Below, piece after piece: positions 54,911 to 62,421 of a stretch of DNA of 64,000 bases. This DNA is from Bog-473 sp963701955 (GTDB taxonomy: Bacteria > Actinomycetota > Acidimicrobiia > Acidimicrobiales > RAAP-2), in contig OY969694.1 in NCBI GenBank assembly GCA_963701955.1, positions 1,426,001 through 1,490,000 of the forward strand, written 5' to 3'. The notes under the pieces were generated by a model. That model worked only from the letters and a program-made list of their open reading frames with translations, had not been told where the DNA came from and did no database searches. The position numbers and the translations under genes are program-made. The stretch's first letter is position 1. The number at the start of each line of letters is the position of its first letter.

Positions 54911-56152
54911 TCAGCCCAGGCCGAACCACCCCAATACGGTGAGCACCACATAGACGGAGGCCACGACGGCCACCGAGACGATGCAGGCACCACCCAACCA
55001 GCGGGCGAAGGTGCCGTTGGCGGCCGAGCCGAGCAGGGAGCGCCGGTTGGCGAGGATCAGGATCAGGATCAGCGTGATCGGTGTGATCACGCCTTCGAGC
55101 ACCTGGGTGTTGAGGATGAGGGTGATCAGGTTCCCCGGCACCAGGACGACGGCCGCGCCGACGAGGATCTGGAAGGTGAAGATCCCGAGGAACACGGGGG
55201 CCTGGCGGAAGCTCGAGGACACCGAGCGCTCGACCCCGATCGCCTCTGCCACCGCGTAGGAGGTCGACAGCGGCACCACCGCGGCCGCCAGCGCGGAGGC
55301 TCCGAGCAGTCCCAGTCCGAACAGAGTCTCGGCGGCGGCTCCGGCCACGGGCTTGAGACCCTGTGCCGCGGTGGTGGCCGACGTCAGCGGGCCCGTGCCA
55401 CCGATGGTGGCGCCGGTGGCCACGATGATGGACATGGCGACAAAGGCCGCGAGCAATGCGCCCGTGATGGCATCGACCCGCTGGAAGTGGTACTTGTCGG
55501 GCTTCACGCCCTTGTCGACCACCGCACCCGCCTCGTAGAGCTGGATGTAGGGGGTGATCGTGGTCCCGATCAGCGCGACCGAGAGCAACAGGAATGACTT
55601 GGAGGCGACGAAGTGGGGCCACACCGTGTTGGCCGCGACCTCGTGCCAGTTGGGGTGGGCGAGCACCGCGGCGATGGGGTAGGCGATGAACACCACCGTG
55701 AGGAGCAGGAACACCCGTTCGGCGTAGCGGTAGGAGCCGAAGAGCACCAGCGACCAGATGGCGATGGCCGCGATCGGGACAGAGACGTAGCGCGACACGT
55801 TGAAGAGCTCGAAGGCGGTGGCGATACCGCCGAACTCGGTGACCATGAGGCCCACGTTGGCCACCGCGAAAGCGGTGATGGCAAAGGCGGTCAGGCGGAG
55901 GTCGAACTCCTCCCTGATGAGCGCGGCCAGTCCCTTGCCGGTGTAGACGGAGAGCCGGGCCACCATCTCTTGGACCACCACGTAGGCCACGGTGATGAGC
56001 ACCATGAGAAAGAGCGTCCGGTAGACGAACTGGGCCCCCGCCGACGAGTAGGTCACGATGCCGCCGGCGTCGTTACCCGCAGCCGCGGCGACCAGCCCGG
56101 GGCCCGCCGCGGCCAGGTAGACCAACCAGCGCCGGGGCGGCTGGACCCTCAC
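54911..56152 (-). CDS. NRAMP-family transporter, magnesium-type variant
   Basis: 413 residues with about eleven membrane helices of the LeuT fold. The family N-terminus GPGLVAAAAGNDAGGIVTYS and helix 6 IGTTITPYIQLYEAGAVVD are recognisable, but the classic metal-site motifs differ: DPGN is here NDAGG (Asp kept, Asn lost) and the helix-6 Met-Pro-His is Thr-Pro-Tyr. NRAMPs with the soft Met ligand replaced are known as magnesium-transporting relatives. The GTG at 56152 overlaps the stop of the MgtE-like gene (GTGA), so the two proteins are coupled and probably handle magnesium together. The gene has no break. Confidence 0.85.
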   Translation of the reverse strand: MRVQPPRRWLVYLAAAGPGLVAAAAGNDAGGIVTYSSAGAQFVYRTLFLMVLITVAYVVVQEMVARLSVYTGKGLAALIREEFDLRLTAFAITAFAVANVGLMVTEFGGIATAFELFNVSRYVSVPIAAIAIWSLVLFGSYRYAERVFLLLTVVFIAYPIAAVLAHPNWHEVAANTVWPHFVASKSFLLLSVALIGTTITPYIQLYEAGAVVDKGVKPDKYHFQRVDAITGALLAAFVAMSIIVATGATIGGTGPLTSATTAAQGLKPVAGAAAETLFGLGLLGASALAAAVVPLSTSYAVAEAIGVERSVSSSFRQAPVFLGIFTFQILVGAAVVLVPGNLITLILNTQVLEGVITPITLILILILANRRSLLGSAANGTFARWLGGACIVSVAVVASVYVVLTVLGWFGLG

Positions 56153-57558
56153 GAAAGCAGGCGCGGGAAGTGGAATCGGCCCTTGGTCGGCACGAGCACG
56201 TCGAGGACGTCGTCAGCGAGGATCCGCCCGATCGGGCGCCCCGCCTCGTCGACGACGACCATGGAATGCCGTCGAGCCTCCACGAGCATGCCTGCGACCT
56301 CGTTGGCCGAGGCGTGGGGGCCGACCGTCACCACGTCCTCGTCGCCGAGTAAGGCCGACAGCCGGGTGCCGGGCTCGGCGCGCAACGCAAAGAGAACGTC
56401 GAGGACCGTGACATCCCCCAGAAGCCGACCCTCGTCGTCAACGACGGCGACGGCATCGAGGTCGGGGCCGTGCTGGCGCGCCTCGGAGAGGCGGTCGCAG
56501 ACCTTTTTCACCTTGTCGCCGGACTTGGCCGTGACCAGCGCGGTGGTCATGATGCCCCCGGCCTCGTCCTCCTCGTAGCCGAGCAGCTCACGCAGCGCCA
56601 GCGCCGTGCTCGCCGGGATGTGGCGCAGCACCTCGGCCCTTTCGGCGAGGGGCAGGTCACGCAACGCGTCCACCGCTTCGTCCGGCTCCATGGCCGCGAG
56701 CAGCCGGGCCGCCTCGACCGGATCGGACTCGCGCAGGAGCTGCTCGAGGTCCTCGGGCTGCATCTCCTCGAGCGCGTCGGCCGCCTCGTCGGGACCCAGC
56801 GCGGCGAGGAGCTCGCGACGCTCGTCCCGTCGCAGGTCCTCGAGCAGGTCCGCCAGCTCGCCGGGGCGCAGGCGGTGCAGGCCTTCGTTCGTGGTCTTGA
56901 GCCGCACCTGGGCACCCGCCCCGTTGGGCTCGCCGGCCGGCTCGGTGAAGGGCTGGATCGCCGCCCAGTCGATCACGCGGTCGGGAGTCGGGCGCGGCCG
57001 CCACCGCCGGGGCCCCAGGCGGCGGAGCAGCGTGGCGTTCGACACGTCGGCACCCACCAGTCGGATGCGCCCGATGACCTCGGCCAGGTAGAGGTCGGCC
57101 GCCCTGATCACCTGGACGCCCTCCACGTCGACCAGCTGGTGGTCGAGCACGTCCTTGGCCAGCAGGACCTCGTCCTGACGGCGCACGACGTCGCGCAAGT
57201 CCAGACGGGACGAGCGGAGGTGCACCTCGGTGTGGCCGATACGGTCGACCGAGGAGGCGGGAACGAACGTGCGGCGTCGGCCGACCCGCATCACCAACCC
57301 GCTCACGGGCGGGTAGACCTGGCCGTCTGCCCAGCGGGCGACCACATCTTCGAGCCGGCCGATCTCGGCGCCCTGTTGGTTGCGCACGGGACGGCCGAGC
57401 AGGCCCGCCAACGAGACGATCGAATCGAAGACGCCCTCGGAGGCGAGGATGCGCCGGGTCCGCCGGCGGCGCTGGTGGGGCGGGCGGTTCGTCCGGGTGG
57501 CGCGCCCGGAAAGCAGGCGCGGACGGCCGGTCGGGCTGGACGGCGGTGGCGTGGCCAT
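56149..57558 (-). CDS. Soluble MgtE-like sensor: PRC-barrel, MgtE N domain, CBS pair, no membrane part
   Basis: 469 residues. After a basic N-terminal 40 residues come two PRC-barrel-like units (about 45-115 and 125-190), the superhelical MgtE N domain (about 205-325, with repeats such as RPGELADLLEDLRRDERREL, PDEAADALEEMQPEDLEQLL), and a CBS pair (about 330-460; LGYEEDEAGGIMTTALVTAK, ILADDVLDVL). In MgtE this half binds magnesium and gates the channel; here the channel helices are absent. The following gene encodes a transporter, overlapping by four bases. ATG 57558 with GGAGGGAG ahead is a strong start. A role as magnesium sensor or gate for the neighbour is an inference. Confidence 0.88.
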   Translation of the reverse strand: MATPPPSSPTGRPRLLSGRATRTNRPPHQRRRRTRRILASEGVFDSIVSLAGLLGRPVRNQQGAEIGRLEDVVARWADGQVYPPVSGLVMRVGRRRTFVPASSVDRIGHTEVHLRSSRLDLRDVVRRQDEVLLAKDVLDHQLVDVEGVQVIRAADLYLAEVIGRIRLVGADVSNATLLRRLGPRRWRPRPTPDRVIDWAAIQPFTEPAGEPNGAGAQVRLKTTNEGLHRLRPGELADLLEDLRRDERRELLAALGPDEAADALEEMQPEDLEQLLRESDPVEAARLLAAMEPDEAVDALRDLPLAERAEVLRHIPASTALALRELLGYEEDEAGGIMTTALVTAKSGDKVKKVCDRLSEARQHGPDLDAVAVVDDEGRLLGDVTVLDVLFALRAEPGTRLSALLGDEDVVTVGPHASANEVAGMLVEARRHSMVVVDEAGRPIGRILADDVLDVLVPTKGRFHFPRLLS

Positions 57559-58015
57559 GGTGCTCCCTCCTGTGGCATCCCCAGAGGATGGGCTCGAGTC
57601 GGTCAGGTCAGATGGACGGCGTGGCATGGCACGCCACGCCGTGAATCGATGACCGGCGCTCGCCTCGGTGCCGAACCCCTCACGGGGTCACGGCACGCTC
57701 GTGACCAGATCAGGCGATGCGACCGCAGTCACGGAGGGCGTGTGCGCCGGCTCTGCTACTGGGGGGCTCGCCCCTCGCCATGGCCACACCTCCCTTCCTC
57801 CGTCGTCCCTGCACGGGACCATCCGAACCGCGAACTGCCGCCGGGCAGTCTACCGGCGCGGGTCGAGGGAGTCCTGAGGACCTTCAGCCCTGGTGCCGTC
57901 CGGGGCGAGCGGCAAAGATCCACGGGCGACGAGGATCCATTTGTTCGGTGCTGTCGGCTCCGGTCCCCAACCGGGTCCGGCGGCGCCGGTCGGAACGGGA
58001 GAGCAGACATGCCGC
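57559..58015. other. Structured region before the magnesium genes
   Basis: No gene is supported between the MgtE-like start and the CBS gene start. Three inverted repeats lie here: ACGGCGTGGC/GCCACGCCGT (57616-57625 and 57633-57642, loop of seven), CCCC/GGGG (57676-57687) and GGTCACG/CGTGACC (57686-57692 and 57700-57706). They are in the 5' leader of the MgtE-like gene on the minus strand. A magnesium-responsive leader is plausible, but the known M-box and ydaO consensus could not be matched by eye. Confidence 0.45.
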
Positions 58016-58429
58016 GTGAGGGAGTGCCTGAGGAGTGCGCCGGTGACCGTGCCGCCCGGTTGCACGCTGGAGGAGGCGGGCAGCCTGCTCGGCCACCACG
58101 GCGTGGGATCGTTGCTGGTCGTCGACGCAGACCGCTTGGTCGGCATCGTCACGGACCGTGACATCACCGTGCGTGGCATCGGTGAGGGCAAACCGGCCAC
58201 GGCGGCCGTCCAGGAGGTGATGTCACCCGACCCCGTGACGATTCAGGGATCAGCCGACGTCTTCGAGGCGTTCAACACGTTCAAGACCGCGTCGGCGCGG
58301 CGCCTCCCCGTCCTCGAGGACGGGGAGCTTGCCGGCATCATCTCGGTCGACGACCTTCTCATCGCCCTGGTGGTGCAGTTCGGCGCGGTGATGTCGCCGG
58401 TCGCCCGGGAGGTCGTGCATCCCGCCTGA
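58016..58429 (+). CDS. CBS-domain protein
   Basis: 137 residues, almost entirely a CBS pair: RSAPVTVPPGCTLEEAGSLL, VGSLLVVDADRLVGIVTDRD ITVRGIG, VQEVMSPDPVTIQGSADVFE and LPVLEDGELAGIISVDDLLI. CBS pairs bind adenine nucleotides or magnesium and act as regulators. I use the GTG at 58016, since the upstream part is unlike CBS proteins; GGGAGAG lies 12 bases before it. It diverges from the MgtE-like gene and so could be regulated with it. Confidence 0.82.
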   Translation: MRECLRSAPVTVPPGCTLEEAGSLLGHHGVGSLLVVDADRLVGIVTDRDITVRGIGEGKPATAAVQEVMSPDPVTIQGSADVFEAFNTFKTASARRLPVLEDGELAGIISVDDLLIALVVQFGAVMSPVAREVVHPA

Positions 58430-58433
58430 GCCG

Positions 58434-58457
58434 ACCGCCCGGGTGCCCCGGGGCGGT
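58434..58457. terminator. Hairpin between converging CBS and NifU genes
   Basis: ACCGCCCGGG pairs with CCCGGGGCGGT (one bulged G), loop of three, between two converging stop codons. There is no U-tract, so it may serve both strands as a weak terminator. Confidence 0.45.
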
Positions 58458-58468
58458 ACGCCGGCCGC

Positions 58469-58804
58469 CTAAAAGTCCGGGATGTACCCGCCGGCGCCGA
58501 GGGCGAAGCTCTCCTCGAAGCTCATGGAGTCGTCGAGCCCGCCGACCACCTCGCTGACCCAAGGAAGGCGCTCGCGCAGGATGCGCTCCACGCCTTCGGA
58601 AAGCGTCGCCGAGCTCACGGCGCACGAGCTGCACGCCCCGCGAAGCTCGACCTCGACCACCCCGGACGCGACGTCGGCGCTGACCAGGACGAGGTCGCCC
58701 CCGTCGGCCTGCACGGCCGGACGCATCATGTCCACGATCCGCTGGAGCTGCTCGAGGCGCTCGGCCCGCTCGGCGTCGGTCAGCTCTTCGGCGATCTCTG
58801 CCAT
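58469..58804 (-). CDS. NifU-like iron-sulfur carrier domain protein
   Basis: 111 residues with the NifU C-terminal domain: LQRIVDMMRPAVQADGGDLV LVSADVASGVVEVELRGACS and SCAVSSATLSEGVERIL carry the CxxC that holds an Fe-S cluster. Such proteins deliver clusters to apoproteins. ATG 58804 is preceded by a CAGAAT six bases before, perhaps a degenerate -10. It stands alone between a converging CBS gene and the FAH gene. Confidence 0.9.
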   Translation of the reverse strand: MAEIAEELTDAERAERLEQLQRIVDMMRPAVQADGGDLVLVSADVASGVVEVELRGACSSCAVSSATLSEGVERILRERLPWVSEVVGGLDDSMSFEESFALGAGGYIPDF

Positions 58805-58871
58805 TCCACCATTCTGCCGTGCCGGCGGCGCTCTCCGGCGCGGGTGGACCTCCATGGGGCCAACGGGTCGG

Positions 58872-59756
58872 TCAGGACAGCCCCACGGGCACCGGCGCGC
58901 CGCCGCGCTCGACCGGGTTCGACAGTTCGCCGACTCCCTCGATGACGATCCGCACCACGTCCCCCGGGACGAGAAAACGGGGAGGGTCGAAGCCGGCGCC
59001 GACGCCCGCGGGGGTTCCCGTCGCGATGATGGTTCCCGGTTCGAGGGGGAAGGCCGAGGTCAGGTACTCGATCATCTCGGCCCACCCGAAGATCATGTCG
59101 GCCGTGCTCGAGTCCTGGCGGAGCTCGTCGTTGACCCAGGTCCGGATGGCGAGGGACCCCGGATCGCCCAGCTCGTCGCCCGTGACCAGCTCGGGTCCGC
59201 ACGGCGCGTGGGTGTCGAAGGACTTGCCCATCGTGAAGGTGGGGGTCCGCCACTGCCAGTCCCGCACGCTGACGTCGTTGATGACGCTGAACCCGGCGAC
59301 GACCTCGAGCGCCCGTGCCGCGGGCACGTGCTGGCAACGGGGCCCGATGACCAAGGCCAGCTCTCCCTCGTAGTCCACCATGTCCGACGCCGCCGGCATC
59401 ACGATGGCGTCCCCCGGGCCGGCGATGGCGGTGCGCTGCTTGTTGAACCAGTACTGCCAGGCCGGTTGCTCACGACCCAACTCGGCCACGTGCGCCCGGT
59501 AGTTCATCCCGATGCCCAAGATGGCTGGTGGATCGGGCACCGGCGCGCGCACCCGTACGGCGGCACGCTCGTAACGCACCGCTGACGTCCGTGCCGCCGC
59601 GGCGGCACGGGACAGTCCGTCCGCCCCGAGGGACAGGATCTGGCGCATGCTCGCCGGCAAACCCGTTGCCGGGTCGCCCAGGTCGACGATCTCTTCCCCG
59701 GTGATCAGCCCGGGACGCGGGGCGCTCCCCGAGAGGGAGAAGCTGGCCAGTCGCAC
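58872..59756 (-). CDS. Fumarylacetoacetate hydrolase family protein
   Basis: 294 residues. ILGIGMNYRAHVAELGREQP is the FAH start (NYxxHxxE metal region), VDYEGELALVIGPRCQHVPA the acidic metal ligands, FSVINDVSVRDWQWRTPTFT MGKSFD and IATGTPAGVGAGFDPPRFLV the rest of the fold. Members hydrolyse C-C bonds in aromatic degradation products or act as decarboxylases/hydratases; the actual substrate is not predictable here. It lies between the NifU-like and HdeD genes on the same strand. Confidence 0.87.
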   Translation of the reverse strand: MRLASFSLSGSAPRPGLITGEEIVDLGDPATGLPASMRQILSLGADGLSRAAAAARTSAVRYERAAVRVRAPVPDPPAILGIGMNYRAHVAELGREQPAWQYWFNKQRTAIAGPGDAIVMPAASDMVDYEGELALVIGPRCQHVPAARALEVVAGFSVINDVSVRDWQWRTPTFTMGKSFDTHAPCGPELVTGDELGDPGSLAIRTWVNDELRQDSSTADMIFGWAEMIEYLTSAFPLEPGTIIATGTPAGVGAGFDPPRFLVPGDVVRIVIEGVGELSNPVERGGAPVPVGLS

Positions 59757-59777
59757 CGCTGCTCCCCCGCCGCGCGC

Positions 59778-60383
59778 TCAGTTCAGCTGCGACTTGTAGT
59801 GGCTCCAGTACCTGGTGGCGTGGCGAGCCGAGAAGGCGCCGATGATCTCGACCGCGCCGAACACGATGGCCAGGATCCCGATGAGGACCACCAGGGCGGT
59901 GAGGGGAGCACCGGGGTGGCGGAGGCACAAGAACCCAAGGGCCACGGCGATGATGCCCCGCACCAGGTAGGCCCACCAACGGGGGAGGTAGTGGTAGCGG
60001 ACGGCGCTGACGATGTCGAAGATGCCGAGGACCAAGAACCCCCACCCGACGAGCACCGCCACGATGAAGATCGTGATGTGGGGCCAGACGAACCCGGTGA
60101 CGCCGGCACCGATCCAGATGACGCCGAAGACCAGATGGAGCCACCGCTGCCTTGCGACGCGCGCGGCGCCCACGATCTCGAACAGACCGACGGCGATGAA
60201 GAACCCGCTGGCCAGATAGATGATGGCGTACACGCTGGCGTGGCGGTAGCTGATCACGAAGAATCCGAAGATCATGGCCAGGATGCCCCCGACGAGGTAC
60301 CAGCCCCACATCTTCTCGAGTTGCGTGCTCACCGCATCGCCGACGGCAACATCGTCGTCGGTGAGCTCATAGGTCATGGACAT
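59778..60383 (-). CDS. HdeD family membrane protein (DUF308)
   Basis: 201 residues with about six membrane helices, arranged in pairs (YLVGGILAMIFGFFVISYRH, WWAYLVRGIIAVALGFLCLR and others). HdeD-type repeats occur in acid-stress proteins of Escherichia coli; the role in actinobacteria is not known. The soluble N-terminal 24 residues are acidic. ATG 60383 is at the front of the family alignment. FAH follows after 21 bases, so both may be cotranscribed. Confidence 0.88.
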   Translation of the reverse strand: MSMTYELTDDDVAVGDAVSTQLEKMWGWYLVGGILAMIFGFFVISYRHASVYAIIYLASGFFIAVGLFEIVGAARVARQRWLHLVFGVIWIGAGVTGFVWPHITIFIVAVLVGWGFLVLGIFDIVSAVRYHYLPRWWAYLVRGIIAVALGFLCLRHPGAPLTALVVLIGILAIVFGAVEIIGAFSARHATRYWSHYKSQLN

Positions 60384-60440
60384 GACTTCCCCCTTGGCGA
60401 GTAGGAGTGCGCTGACTGTCGCCGCAGCGTAGTGCCGCCT

Positions 60441-61436
60441 TCAGCCCGACGAGGGGATGCACGAACGCAGAGCGTGGAGGGCCCGGCTCCCCCATGAGGC
60501 CCCGGCGGCAGCCCACCGAGCCGGATCGTCGAACACCTCGTCGGCGTCGCCCCACAGCTCCTGCTCGACCGGCCCGAGCGCGGCCCGGACCTCGGCCATG
60601 GCGTCCGGACGGTCCTCGACGGCGGCGCGCAGCTGATCGGCGGCGCGCCACAGCTCCTCTCCCGACAGCTCGACGGGGATGTAGGGCGGAGGTCCTGCCA
60701 CGGTGCGCGGGAAGGCGGGGACGAAGATGCTCGTGGCGGGACTCCCGGGTGCCACGTAGACCCGGACCGGCGCTCCCTCGGCGATCGCGCCGGGCAGCTC
60801 GGCGATCATGGACGCCGCGGGGGCCCGAGATCCGGCACCCTCCGGGCGCTCCCTCTCGCGCAGCTCGGAGGCCGCCGAGCTCGGGGTGGTGCCACGCCCA
60901 CCGGTACGGAGCGGTTCGAGCCTGACGGCCCCGGGCACTCCGTCCGCCCCGTCCGCCCCGTCTGTGCGCAAGACGAGGACCTGCCGCGGATCGGCCACCA
61001 CGAACCTGGGGTCGTCACTCCCCTCGCCCGAGACCCCGTCGCCACCGCCCAGCCCGCAGCTCTCGAGCAAACCCGCCATGGCCCCGACGGCTTCCTCCGC
61101 GCTCCGAGCCCTTTCGAGCCCGAGCCGGACGAGATCCGCACCGATCAGGCCCGGGCGGTCGCCGGCGGCCACACCCGGCGCGTCCACCCGCCCGCCTGCG
61201 ATGGCCACCCCGTGCTCGTTGACGCCGTGTCGCGCCCCCCACTGCCATGTGGAACACGACATGAAGACGGCGTACGCGCCGGCGTCGCCGATGGAGACGT
61301 ACTGCGTGCGAAGGGTGCACCCGGCCGACGAGCGGCGACCGAAGGGCCAGGCAACCTGGACCTCGCCGGGCGGTCCGTCCGCCACCGTGGCGAAGATCAT
61401 TCCGTCCGGACCGGGGGCGCACAGGCTGTCGGACAC
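60441..61436 (-). CDS. Secernin-like C69 family peptidase
   Basis: 331 residues. SDSLCAPGPDGMIFATVADG contains the candidate nucleophile Cys near residue 5, followed by the C69/secernin pattern TWQWGARHGVNEHGVAIAGG, GLIGADLVRLGLERARSAEE AVGAM and FVVADPRQVLVLRT. In other C69 peptidases (Ntn-hydrolase fold) this Cys becomes N-terminal after processing. The GTG at 61436 follows TACACT (61449-61444) by 7 bases, fixing the start so close to the Cys that short leader processing is possible. It may cut dipeptides or related amides. Confidence 0.82.
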   Translation of the reverse strand: MSDSLCAPGPDGMIFATVADGPPGEVQVAWPFGRRSSAGCTLRTQYVSIGDAGAYAVFMSCSTWQWGARHGVNEHGVAIAGGRVDAPGVAAGDRPGLIGADLVRLGLERARSAEEAVGAMAGLLESCGLGGGDGVSGEGSDDPRFVVADPRQVLVLRTDGADGADGVPGAVRLEPLRTGGRGTTPSSAASELRERERPEGAGSRAPAASMIAELPGAIAEGAPVRVYVAPGSPATSIFVPAFPRTVAGPPPYIPVELSGEELWRAADQLRAAVEDRPDAMAEVRAALGPVEQELWGDADEVFDDPARWAAAGASWGSRALHALRSCIPSSG

Positions 61437-61443
61437 GTCCCGC

Positions 61444-61449
61444 AGTGTA
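61444..61449 (-). promoter_or_regulatory. -10 element (TACACT) for the C69 peptidase
   Basis: TACACT on the minus strand ends 7 bases before the GTG at 61436, consistent with a leaderless transcript. Confidence 0.5.
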
Positions 61450-61530
61450 GGGACGGGGACGGTGACCGCCCGATGCCTCCTGGCGCAATCCGTCGAACGA
61501 ACCGCGGCGCGGCCCGTTGCGAACCGCGAC

Positions 61531-62136
61531 TCAGCCGGGATCCGGGGTGCCGCTCCTCGGGCCGCGCCGACGCACCGCCTCGACTCCGGCCATGGCCTCA
61601 CGGAGCTCCCCGATCCACTCCGCCTCGTGGTCCGAGACGAGTCGCACGCACCATGCCAGGGCTTCGCTCCGGCTGCGCGCGACACCGGCGTCGATCAGGG
61701 TGTCGAGTACCTGGCGGTCGGCCATGCGCAACCGCGTCATGACAGGGACGCCGGCGGTGGTGAAGTGGACCGTGGTCTCACCGCAACGCGCTCCCCAGGA
61801 GACGACCCGCCGGAAGGCCGGCTGAGCCTCGTCCGCGATCTGCATCCGGGTCGCTCGGCTCTCCTCCCGGAACCCGGTGATCCGCGACTGCTCGGCGACC
61901 CGGTGCTCGTCCTCTCCCGCCCCCTCGGGGAGGCGAGGCGGCGCCAACGTGCCGACGACGAGAATTTCGTCGCTGTCGATCGTGATGCCCGGGCTGTCCT
62001 CGAACCATCCCTCAGGCACGCGGCCGGCAAACCACGCGCCGATGAGGCGCTCTTGTTCGGGCCCCGAAGGAGGCGGAGCCGTGGTCCGGCGCCTTCGGCT
62101 GCGGCCGCCCTTGGTCTCGTCGATCACTTCACTCAT
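61531..62136 (-). CDS. Ribbon-helix-helix-like conserved hypothetical protein
   Basis: 201 residues. The N-terminal 30 are basic and flexible (GGRSRRRRTTAPPPSG), the middle (VPEGWFEDSPGITIDSDEIL VVGTLAP) has beta character, and the C-terminal third (VLDTLIDAGVARSRSEALAW CVRLVSDHEAEW) fits the two helices of a ribbon-helix-helix fold with the 'G-x-x-R-S-x-S-E-A-L' turn seen in Arc/MetJ- and antitoxin-type DNA-binding proteins. No toxin-like neighbour is evident. It may regulate its own promoter, which contains a direct repeat. Confidence 0.6.
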   Translation of the reverse strand: MSEVIDETKGGRSRRRRTTAPPPSGPEQERLIGAWFAGRVPEGWFEDSPGITIDSDEILVVGTLAPPRLPEGAGEDEHRVAEQSRITGFREESRATRMQIADEAQPAFRRVVSWGARCGETTVHFTTAGVPVMTRLRMADRQVLDTLIDAGVARSRSEALAWCVRLVSDHEAEWIGELREAMAGVEAVRRRGPRSGTPDPG

Positions 62137-62170
62137 ATTACCAGATTACATCATTACCTGAGCTTGTCAA
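62137..62170 (-). promoter_or_regulatory. Strong promoter with paired GGTAAT repeats
   Basis: On the minus strand a perfect TTGACA (62170-62165), 16-base spacer and TAATCT (62148-62143) precede the ATG at 62136 by six bases. GGTAAT occurs twice, at 62158-62153 and 62142-62137, 16 bases apart and flanking the -10. The -35 overlaps the end of the ferredoxin gene. It is the best sigma-A type promoter seen in the window; the repeats could be an operator. Confidence 0.75.
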
Positions 62171-62421
62171 GGACGGGATGACGTCACCCGCCGGGAGACC
62201 GGTGCGGGCACTGACTGGCCCGCCGGACGTTCCCGCAAGGTGATGGCCCGCCGCGGGCAGTCCCGGACGGCCCGCTTGGCGACCTCGACGAGCTCGGCGG
62301 GGAGGGGGGCACCGTCGACGATCGGGTATCCCCACTCGTCGAGGGTGATGGCCTCGGGAAGGAGCTCGGCACAGAAGCCGTAGGCGTCGCATGCCACCGG
62401 GTCGATGACGATCCGGGTCAT
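62167..62421 (-). CDS. Ferredoxin, 3Fe-4S type
   Basis: 84 residues. Three Cys, in VACDAYGFCAELLPEAI and RDCPRRAI, give the C-x5-C...C-P spacing of one-cluster 3Fe-4S ferredoxins known as electron donors to cytochromes P450 and other partners. The fourth Cys of a 4Fe-4S site is absent. ATG 62421 overlaps the stop of the NuoF-like gene by four bases. It is probably the soluble carrier of the redox unit encoded upstream. Confidence 0.9.
   Translation of the reverse strand: MTRIVIDPVACDAYGFCAELLPEAITLDEWGYPIVDGAPLPAELVEVAKRAVRDCPRRAITLRERPAGQSVPAPVSRRVTSSRP

Noticed and set aside
57559..57892. Magnesium (M-box) or c-di-AMP (ydaO) riboswitch
   Set aside because: Stems exist, but the conserved bases of these classes could not be placed by eye; reported only as a structured leader.
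61531..62136. Toxin-antitoxin pair around the ribbon-helix-helix-like gene
   Set aside because: No toxin-sized partner (PIN, RelE, Fic, MazF) is adjacent.
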